DNA of 64,000 nucleotides, taken from Plenodomus lindquistii. Its lineage: Eukaryota > Ascomycota > Dothideomycetes > Pleosporales > Leptosphaeriaceae. How positions within the stretch are numbered: position 1 is the stretch's first letter; the number at the start of each line of letters is the position of its first letter. The notes beneath the pieces were generated by a model. The model did not search any database. It was not told where the DNA came from and saw only the letters and a list, made by a program, of their open reading frames with translations. Of the stretch, positions 57,060 to 64,000 are shown one piece after another. The DNA is taken from assembly GCA_025504975.1 (NCBI GenBank), contig JANUWI010000001.1, positions 558,001 through 622,000 on the forward strand. Direction: 5' to 3'. The position numbers were made by a program, and so were the translations under genes.

Positions 57060-59190
57060 ATGGCGAGTACACTGCAGGCACGGTCCGCCCTGGTCCTCTA
57101 TGGCTCCGAAACAGGAAGCGCCCAAGATGTGGCTGAGGAAATGGGCAGGATCGCTGAACGCCTGCGCTTCGACACCCAAGTCGCCGCCCTGGACGCCATC
57201 AGTCTTGTACGTGTGGCGTACGCCGTGTCTCGGTACTCTGGTAGTTGACTCTGCATAGAAGCAGCTGGTGCAACACGACGTGGTCCTCATCTCCATATCC
57301 ACCACGGGCCAGGGCGAGCTACCAGCGAATAGCCGAGCCCTGTGGAAAGCCCTGCGAAGTGCGCGCCTGCGCCCTGGATGTCTTCACCAGATGAAGTTTG
57401 CCTCGTTTGGTCTTGGTGACACGTCGTATCCAAAGTTCAATTGGGCCCATCGCAAACTGTACAATCGCCTGCTTCAGCTTGGGGCACATTCAATCTGTGA
57501 CCGTGGTGAGTCTGACGAGCAACATCCAGAAGGGTGAGTGACTCTTTCCTTTCCCAGCAGCCGAAAGCTTGGCCGTCATCCATCCATGGCCTTGGTTCTG
57601 ACCTCCTACAGCATCGATGGCTCTTTCCTTCCCTGGTCGACCAAACTGCGCCAACGTTTGCTAGATGAATACCCTCTTCCGGAAGGCCTTCATCCCTTAC
57701 CAGACCATGTGCTTCTCACCCCAAAGTGGGTTCTGGATGTCGCCGACGCCTCCCACGCTCAGCCACCACCACCATCGCATCCCGTCCAGTTAGTAGGTGA
57801 GGCTACTCCAGTAGACGAGCTTCCGCCCACAGGACTGCTCAAGATACCTGGTGGCACCACCGCTTGCGTCACATTGAATGAAAGAATCACGCCGCAGACG
57901 CACTGGCAAGATGTTCGACATGTCAAGTTCGACATTGCTGGCAACCATCCGTACAGTCCTGGCGACATCTTGACCATTTATCCAAAAAACTTTCCTTCCG
58001 ATGTATCATTGCTCTTGTCTACGCTGGGTTGGACCTCCATGGCTGATACTCCTCTACACTTCGTTCCTTCCTCACCTTCCACATCACCCAATGCCACGCT
58101 ACCAATATCAGCCCTCGGAAAGGAGGACACGATCACGTTACGAGAGCTCCTCACAAACCACCTCGACATTATATCAATACCTCGCCGCTCCTTCTTCGCT
58201 CAACTAGCGCATTATACCTCCGACGAGTTCCATAAAAACAGACTACTGGAATTTACGAACCCTGAATATATTGACGAGCTATACGATTACACAACCCGCC
58301 CACGGCGCAGCATTCTTGAAGTGCTGCAAGAGTTTGAGAGCGTCAAGATCCCCTGGCAACGCGTGTGCAGCATCATTCCCGCTCTACGTGGCCGCCAGTT
58401 CAGCATCGCGAGTGCCCACAATCCGCAATCTACTCCACAAGATCAGACGCGGTTAGAGCTCTTGATCGCGATAGTGAAATACAAGACTGTCATCAAACGT
58501 TTACGACAGGGCGTTGCTACGCGCTACATTGCCTCGCTCCAACCTGGCCAAAACCTCACTGTCACGCTGTCGAAGGGCGGTCTTGGCGTATCTCAGGACG
58601 AGCTAGACAAACCTGTAGTGATGATCGGGCCTGGCACAGGTGTGGCACCTATGCGCTCCCTAATCTACCAAAGGAAGCTATGGAGAGAGCAAGTCAAACT
58701 GGTCTCGAATGGAGCTCGTGACACGAGCCATATGGACTCACACGTTGATGATATGTTGTTCTTCGGCTGCAGAAATGCAGATTCAGATTACTACTTCAAG
58801 AAAGAATGGGAAGGTCTTCGTGCCGCTGGCACACCTTTGCGAGTATTTGCGGCCTTCTCGCGGGACCAGGTACGCTGCCCTTGCTTATTCTCATGTTGCC
58901 CCAAAGTTTCGTACCATGTACTCCACGCAGGTCCAAGACTGACGCCCCGACAGCGACAAAAAATCTATGTGCAAGATCTCGTCCGCCAGCAAAGTGCCAA
59001 AGTTCATGACGCCCTCGTGAATCATAATGGCATCGTGTACATCTGCGGTTCCTCTGGCAAGATGCCTCAAGCCATCCGTGAGGCTCTTATCGAAAGCTTT
59101 CAAGGACATGGAAGCATGGAAAGAGAAGAGGCAGAGAAGTATTTAGCAGCTTTGGAGAAGGGTGGTAAATATCGGCAGGAGACATGGTAA
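57060..59190 (+). CDS. TAH18: NADPH-dependent diflavin oxidoreductase
   Basis: Four exons, 57060-57206, 57259-57533, 57612-58869 and 58954-59190, give 638 residues. Tah18 (human NDOR1) passes electrons from NADPH through FAD and FMN to Dre2 for cytosolic Fe-S protein assembly. The flavodoxin part starts LVLYGSETGSAQDVAEEM and has ISISTTGQGELPANSRALW and FASFGLGDTSYPKFNWAHRK. The FAD domain has RGRQFSIASAHNP, and TRYIASLQPGQNL. The NADPH part has VMIGPGTGVAPMRSLIYQR, FFGCRNADSDYYFKKEW and GIVYICGSSGKMPQAIREAL, ending in the aromatic ETW. The last intron (58870-58953) is 84 bases, a multiple of three without stop, so its retention would add 28 residues; homologues lack that insert, and the borders are good splice sites. 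Confidence 0.95.
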
Positions 59191-60341
59191 AAGTCTTCTT
59201 GAAGCGTGTCCATTCTCTTTCACTACATGTGCGACATGCTCTATCTTGTCATGCAAGTCAACAACATGATCAGCCACAGGTCTGAGTACCCTGACTAGTC
59301 CTCATTCTTCCTACCAAGCAGATGGGAAAATTTGTCAAAACGAAACCTGTCTGGCGATATCACATATAAAACAATAAGCAAAGGCTGCACAAGCAAAGAC
59401 TCTGCCCACTGTCATGCCTCCCAGGTCGTCGAAAGAGGAATCTACAAAAGTGAATCTTGTTGTGCGAGGACTGGTGCGGTAAAATGGGAGTCATCGGTTG
59501 CACCATACTCCATTGATTTTGAGAGCTGATGTGACAAGGAGCGTCATGTGAAATTGTTGGATCGCACAGTACCACACTCCTGTGTTTTGACCTGTATGAC
59601 ATGTCAGATGACTGAGGTCCTTATTTAAATGAACGAGTCCGGTAACAAAGACCTTGCGTATCCTGATATTCATCTCGAGTCGGTTTGTCCCTATTTCTTT
59701 CCGCTACAGATGTCTAGTACTGCCTACGATTCACTTACCCCGTGCGAAAAATGTTGCTCAGTTAACAAAATCTTGGTGGATACCGGACCACTGAATGGCA
59801 ACAACTAACAAAATATCATATCTTTGCTAACAGAATACCATTGTGAACCAGCGATCAATTCTATGAACATCGGTCTCAAACCAGACTATCGAATCCAATG
59901 TTTAATCGAAGCATGTAACAGAGTGATTACTCAATTTTACGTGCTCTTACACCAATCGAAGATCATATAGTGTACAGTTGGAAATGAAAAATCTCTGCCT
60001 AGAAGCAATCGCATAGTTACAACTATTTATCTACACGGTACTACATGATTGCTACGCAATCAACCAACTATCTAATTGCTGTATTAACCTGTACGCAATC
60101 CTCCTGTCCATAGTCACATGGTATTTGCTTCGTAGAAACTAGTTTCGACACCCTCGAGAAATCAAACAAACTACACATGCCATGTCCCACCAAGCACACC
60201 AATTTCCCCACCATCCATCATACTTAAGAAGTCCCACAGAACCGATACGAATCTCCTTCCACCACCATTCATCCATCCACTCCCCCCTCTCACAATCTCC
60301 ACCACTCTTCTCAAGAAACACACAGCACACCGCTCGACAAA
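59191..60341. other. Intergenic region upstream of the SMP-domain gene
   Basis: About 1.15 kb; 59690-60100 is AT-rich. Both neighbours run rightward. No supported gene; CATCCA/CCACC-rich leader just before 60342. Confidence 0.55.
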
Positions 60342-60641
60342 ATGTCCGCAAATTCCAACAAGGGAAATACCAACACCCCGTCTTCCTCCTCCAACAACAA
60401 CAGCAACAACGATAAAAACACATCCATGACCCGCTCCGACGCTTCTAGAATCCAGTCCAGTCAGGTAAGTCCCCCGGCTCGTCTTCCACCCATCGCGTCA
60501 AATCCAGGTGACTTGATTGTAAATCGCTGCTGATATTACGAATAGGCTAAAGGAGGAAAAGACATGTCGTCCAAGGGCTTCGCGGCGCGTGCGCAGAGCG
60601 CTGCGGACAAGAATGCTGGTGCCGGTGCTGAGAAGAAGTAG
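60342..60641 (+). CDS. Small SMP-domain (seed maturation protein-like) protein
   Basis: Two exons, 60342-60464 and 60546-60641, give only 72 residues. The first part is Asn/Ser-rich and disordered. It continues MTRSDASRIQSSQ, then across the intron AKGGKDMSSKGFAARAQSA, ending AADKNAGAGAEKK. This is the pattern of the SMP domain known from plant late-embryogenesis proteins (DAARIQS...FAARAQSAAD) and of small fungal relatives. A link to desiccation or stress tolerance is inferred from the plant family and is unproven in fungi. The gene is too short for simple ORF calling. The intron (81 bases) begins GTAAGT and ends GAATAG. Confidence 0.85.
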
Positions 60642-61138
60642 AAAGCTGGTCTATGAACTTCGGACTGCGATGAGTTAGCGAGATGGCGGAGATGGCGGAA
60701 AGGAAAGGCTGATGATGGAATGGGGTGGATTGGGGCTCACACTCTTTTGTATGCTCATTGTACTTCCTGAATAAAAGCCCCTGGTTCGTGTACCTTGTGC
60801 ATCCATATGTTCTCAGATTTTTTTTTTTTGGATTGATGTGGATGGTATTTGGGTGGCATGATTATGAAATGGAGGAGTCATGACATGGAGGAGTCGAGTC
60901 GTACATGAGTTTACCAGAGGTGATTGTGCGCACGTCTGAGATGTGCCGATTGTGATGACCGTATTGCCAGCAACTGGACGGGATCCACAAAACTTACGCT
61001 ACGCTCAAAAGCAAATGTGATTGTGTACGGGACGGGACGTCGAGACCAAAACCCGAGATATATAGATGTATAGGTAGCCTCCTTTGCTAAAATACAAGTC
61101 ATCGTAATATACAAACAATCCTCCTACCATGTATCCAT
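60642..61138. other. Convergent intergenic region, no gene seen
   Basis: About 500 bases between facing 3' ends, with a T-run of about 12 near 60830. An AATAAA-like signal (GAATAAAAGCC) at 60769 may serve the SMP gene. Confidence 0.6.
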
Positions 61139-62944
61139 TCAACCTCTCCAAACATCTCCCCTACCCCTCCAAGCCCCTCCTCTCCCACCACCTCTTCTCC
61201 CCCGTCCCCCCCGTCCAGCATACCCCTCACTCCAGGGCCCTCTGTCCTCGCCAACCTCGACAATCCTATCCTCCGCATCGAAACTATACTTGTACTTCAT
61301 CTCAGTCTTGATACCTCTTCCCTTTCTCGTCTCGCCCGGCGCCCAATCTCGACTCGTTTCCGCATCGAGCTCTTTGAGGCGGAGCTCCGATATTTCGTCG
61401 GAGACGGGCAGGTAGAAGAGTTGAGGTTTCGCAGCTGTAGAGGAGAATAAATCGTCGAGGGTTTTGAAGGGCGCAGCTATGTCTGGGCGCGTAGGGTCGT
61501 TGGGTACAATGGGTTGAACAGATGTGGATTGTGTGGAGATACTTGCGCGGGGGCCGCGGGGTGCGTTGGAAGGAGCTGATGAGCCCACTTCCTGGAAGAC
61601 TGCGGTGGTTTCGCCATCGTCGGATGTGTTGTAGACGACTTCGAAGCGTTTTGCTGGTATGGAGCGGCCGCTTGCGCGCGCCTCCTTGTCGGCGAGAATG
61701 GCGTCTTCTTCCTGTTTGATCCAGGACTCTACGCTGTCTGAGGGGATGAAGTCGACCCAGAGCTCTTTTCTGTTGCCTTCGGGTGGCCAGATTGAGCCGT
61801 GCAGAGAGGCACGCACACGTGAGGCAGCGGTTGTGCTGGTGAAGAGAACGAGAGCGTGTGTCTTCATTGCGTCGAGAAAAAGCGACTTTATGATTGCAGG
61901 ATCGGGAGATTTGGATGGTGGGGAGGCCAGGGAGGCTAGGTGGGCGCGGAGTGGCTCTGGACGCAGAGGGCGCATGAAGTTGCGAATGTAGAGAGCAGAT
62001 GTCACGGGGTGCAGGGCTGGAATGGTTGGTCTGTCGTCGACTATGGCATCCATGTGAGGGTTGTCAGAACTAGACTTGACGAGATCCTTGTACCGAGAGA
62101 CGTTTTCCTTCTTTTCCCGCTTAGTGTCCACAGACAGTATTGGCGACTGCGTCTCTGTGGTCATATCTTCGTCTTCCTTGAGATGCACCTCTGGCGCTGG
62201 ATCCTGGCTCAACCGATGTTTCTTCGCCCTGATGTCCTGCAGGGGCTGATCCGGCGAGTCGCTCCGTCTCTTGCGCTTCTTCGAATCTGCCTCCAGCTCT
62301 TCCGTATTCAGCCGCGACGTCTGTGTGGAGTCCTCTAGCAGCGTGAGAGTCTCAGGCTTCTCAACAGACGGTCGTTCGCTTTGCACCGAGGTGGCCTTCG
62401 CCTCTGGGAGCGGATCCGTCACATCTTCTGGCAAATCTGTTTCTTGTTTCGCAAAGCGCAGTGCCTCTGCAGCCGGACCAGGCGCATCAGGCAACCCGTC
62501 TATTGCTGGCCCCTCTTGCTCGGCATCTCCCATCTCTTCGTCGGTAGGTACCGTAACCGTCGGCCCTACCACATCTTCAGGGTCTGCAGGCGGCGCAGCG
62601 AAGACACCCGCGGGCTGGACGGTGCCTGGCTCCTCGGCGTTGGTCGAGTCTTCTGCGGGCTGGCGCATTGCCCTGGTAGTATTTGGCGGGGGCGCATCGC
62701 TGTCAATATGTGACACGTTCTCCGGTACGCGATCTGACGTCGGCGGCAGGACTACTGGCTCCGTCTCTCGCGATAATTGCTCTACGGGGTCCGGCGGCGC
62801 ATCTGAAGCTTCTGCGCCCGCGCCGTCTACTTCCTCCAACTTTTCGACAATCTGCGCCTTTCGCGTGAGTCCAGTGCTAGGAATGCCGCGATCCTTGAGG
62901 AGCTGCCGGAGCTGGGCGACCGTCTGTTTGTTGTAGTCGGACAT
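61139..62944 (-). CDS. SAP-domain protein, Acinus-like (putative ASAP/PSAP subunit)
   Basis: One exon of 601 residues, starting MSDYNKQTVAQLRQLLKDRG. Residues 1-40 are a SAP domain (QTVAQLRQLLKDRGIPSTGL then KAQIVEKLEE), a DNA/RNA-binding helix-extended-loop-helix. Residues 50-310 are disordered and acidic, with a basic KKRKRR patch. Residues about 345-440 form an RRM-like fold (SALYIRNFMRPLRPEPLRAHL, HALVLFTSTTAASRVRASL, KELWVDFIP). Residues near 520-550 (LDDLFSSTAAKPQLFYLPVS) resemble the RSB motif with which Acinus binds RNPS1 and SAP18. The protein ends in RGG/RGR repeats. This SAP-RRM-RSB-RGG build matches Acinus, a part of the exon-junction-linked ASAP complex. The open frame reaches upstream to 63340, but MSDYN is the natural SAP start. 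Confidence 0.85.
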   Translation of the reverse strand: MSDYNKQTVAQLRQLLKDRGIPSTGLTRKAQIVEKLEEVDGAGAEASDAPPDPVEQLSRETEPVVLPPTSDRVPENVSHIDSDAPPPNTTRAMRQPAEDSTNAEEPGTVQPAGVFAAPPADPEDVVGPTVTVPTDEEMGDAEQEGPAIDGLPDAPGPAAEALRFAKQETDLPEDVTDPLPEAKATSVQSERPSVEKPETLTLLEDSTQTSRLNTEELEADSKKRKRRSDSPDQPLQDIRAKKHRLSQDPAPEVHLKEDEDMTTETQSPILSVDTKREKKENVSRYKDLVKSSSDNPHMDAIVDDRPTIPALHPVTSALYIRNFMRPLRPEPLRAHLASLASPPSKSPDPAIIKSLFLDAMKTHALVLFTSTTAASRVRASLHGSIWPPEGNRKELWVDFIPSDSVESWIKQEEDAILADKEARASGRSIPAKRFEVVYNTSDDGETTAVFQEVGSSAPSNAPRGPRASISTQSTSVQPIVPNDPTRPDIAAPFKTLDDLFSSTAAKPQLFYLPVSDEISELRLKELDAETSRDWAPGETRKGRGIKTEMKYKYSFDAEDRIVEVGEDRGPWSEGYAGRGGRGRRGGGRGGAWRGRGDVWRG

Positions 62945-63447
62945 GGCACCATAGATGGGTATAGTAAGGTGACGAGGTTGTCGCAAAGTGTCGATGAGAT
63001 GGCCAAAGTATGAGCTAGAGTCGCATAACCTTTTTGGACATGCGATGACACGAAGAAGAAGTGTGACACAAGAGAGTGCGCACGCAAGGTAATGTGTAAA
63101 GGATAAAGGTCTTGTGTAAGAAATGCAGGGCTTGTTCCTGTCAACCGCAAACGTCACGCTTCTGCCAACTTCACACACACGCGTCGGCAAATGGCGCGCT
63201 AGTGGTGCTCGGCATGCACCTCTAAACGGCCCGTGCGCCACGTGCGGATGCGCCTTCCGCAGCGATCTTCTGCAGCTTTCAGCCTTGCGCTTTGCACCAT
63301 GTCGTTTCCGCCACCAAACACTGCAACCAGGATCCAGCACCTGAAGATACTATACACTGTCATGTCCGGGTTTCACATTCACATTCATTAAAACCTCATT
63401 TTGGTCACTAATTATTGTCTGTACGTTACGCTAAGACGCCTACGACT
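62945..63447. other. Intergenic: Acinus-like promoter and 3' end of Rieske gene
   Basis: About 500 bases between two leftward genes. The minus-strand frame of the SAP gene stays open upstream to 63340, probably by chance. No other feature. Confidence 0.5.
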
Positions 63448-64000
63448 TCACCAAGCCAACTCTCCCTTCCCACCACTATTCCCTCCCCCACACTCCTCAA
63501 TCTCCCTACATACCTCTTCATCCTCTGCACCTCCACCTCTCCTCGCCGGCCAAATCTCCCTCCCAATCTCCTTCTCTTTCGTCCAATGCTCTACCACCAC
63601 CTCCCTTACCGTCTTCTGAAAGAACAACGGCGCCTTCTCGTACCTCGGGTGCATGAGCCCATTTGTAAACACGCCCCTTTCCAGATTCCTCTGCGCATTC
63701 GTACACAAGACCTTATCCTCGCGCATCACACGCTCATACATGTCCGCAATAAGATGAAACTGCTCAGCCGACGAGTTCCGATTCTTGTAGATTTCATAAG
63801 TAATCAGGGTGTTGGTCGCAGAGGTGGGGCAGAATTTTTGTATCATGAGGAAATGCGGACTTTTTTGTCTTGCATGTCAGCTGCTGTTTTATCCAGTTCT
63901 CGTGCCCGAGATGATCGAGTTAAGACTTACGAAGCGCTCATGCTGACATTGGGAAAGTAATATGTGCTATGCACATCCAGCCCCTTTTGCAGCTGCTCCT
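63448..64000 (-). CDS. Rieske-type oxygenase, C-terminal part (choline monooxygenase-like), cut by window edge
   Basis: Minus-strand exons 64000-63931 (continues beyond the window) and 63859-63448. The translated part runs QLQKGLDVHSTYYFPNVSMS, then across the intron PHFLMIQKFCPTSATNT and YEIYKNRNSSAEQFHLIADM, then YERVMREDKVLCTNAQRNL, GVFTNGLMHPRYEKAPLFFQ and a Glu/Gly-rich tail. This matches the C-terminal catalytic-domain end of fungal Rieske [2Fe-2S] oxygenases annotated as choline monooxygenase-like. The Rieske cluster and iron-site residues would lie upstream, outside the window, so the reaction cannot be judged. Splice borders are GTAAGT and AAAAAAG. The tail after WPARR is Gly/Glu-rich and not conserved. 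Confidence 0.7.

Noticed and set aside
55380..57081. Long minus- and plus-strand frames around the RRM gene promoter
   Set aside because: They read through introns or 5' UTR of the RRM gene, or opposite TAH18, and carry no domain.
63415..63960. 181-codon plus-strand frame at the right edge
   Set aside because: Antisense to the Rieske oxygenase-like exons, which have family similarity and a good splice junction.
1..64000. Biosynthetic cluster, transposon, CRISPR array or viral insertion
   Set aside because: No polyketide or peptide synthase, transposase, reverse transcriptase, repeat-spacer array or viral gene was recognised. The genes are mostly conserved housekeeping functions.

Overview
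The window is nuclear DNA of a filamentous ascomycete. The evidence is short GT-AG introns (about 45 to 90 bases, with CTGAC or CTAAC-like branch sites), compact genes, mostly small intergenic gaps and typical Pezizomycotina proteins. The set of conserved proteins and the gene style suggest Dothideomycetes, probably Pleosporales, but the species cannot be named from sequence alone. No transposon, CRISPR array, secondary-metabolite cluster or clearly RIP-mutated block was seen.

Layout. 1-9.7 kb: a partial conserved fungal protein of unknown function (-), a long gene-poor stretch, an F-box protein (+), ALG5 (+), then a non-coding stretch whose only gene is an intron-bearing tRNA-Leu(CAA) (-). 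9.7-20 kb: a full-size PDR-type ABC transporter (-), a cis-CaaD-like tautomerase (+) and a saccharopine-dehydrogenase-like reductase (-). 20-34 kb: a RING+PHD protein like PHRF1 (+), an SLC35F-type transporter (-), eIF5 (-), bifunctional THI6 (+), DGAT1 (-) and the polyadenylation factor PFS2 (+). 34-46 kb: a THADA/TRM732-like protein (-) and two low-complexity proteins of unknown function (+). 46-64 kb: GAR transformylase (-), HAT1 (-), a ZIP9-like zinc transporter (+), adenine deaminase (-), an ACS-family MFS permease (+), an SBP1-like RRM protein (-), TAH18 (+), a small SMP-domain protein (+), an Acinus-like SAP protein (-) and the 3' part of a Rieske oxygenase-like gene (-).

Most genes are ordinary cell machinery: N-glycosylation, translation initiation, thiamine, purine and lipid synthesis, tRNA modification, mRNA 3' end formation, chromatin and Fe-S assembly. 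Many lie in divergent pairs with shared promoters of 0.4-1.2 kb (DGAT1/PFS2, HAT1/ZIP9, adenine deaminase/MFS, SBP1-like/TAH18, eIF5/THI6). Exon junctions were worked out by hand from splice consensus, reading phase and family similarity. Almost all gene models close in frame.

Most notable observations: (1) the adenine deaminase gene appears to hold a spliceosomal twin intron (stwintron), where one intron splits the donor of another after its first G; this is the only simple model that keeps frame, and it gives a codon that fits the protein family; (2) several genes switch sharply from a C-rich to a G-rich coding strand towards the 3' end, most clearly in THI6; (3) nested inverted repeats and a perfect 16-bp palindrome lie between the ABC transporter and the tautomerase; (4) a fungal Acinus-like protein with SAP domain and RSB-like motif, and a PHRF1-like protein, lie in the same window as PFS2.
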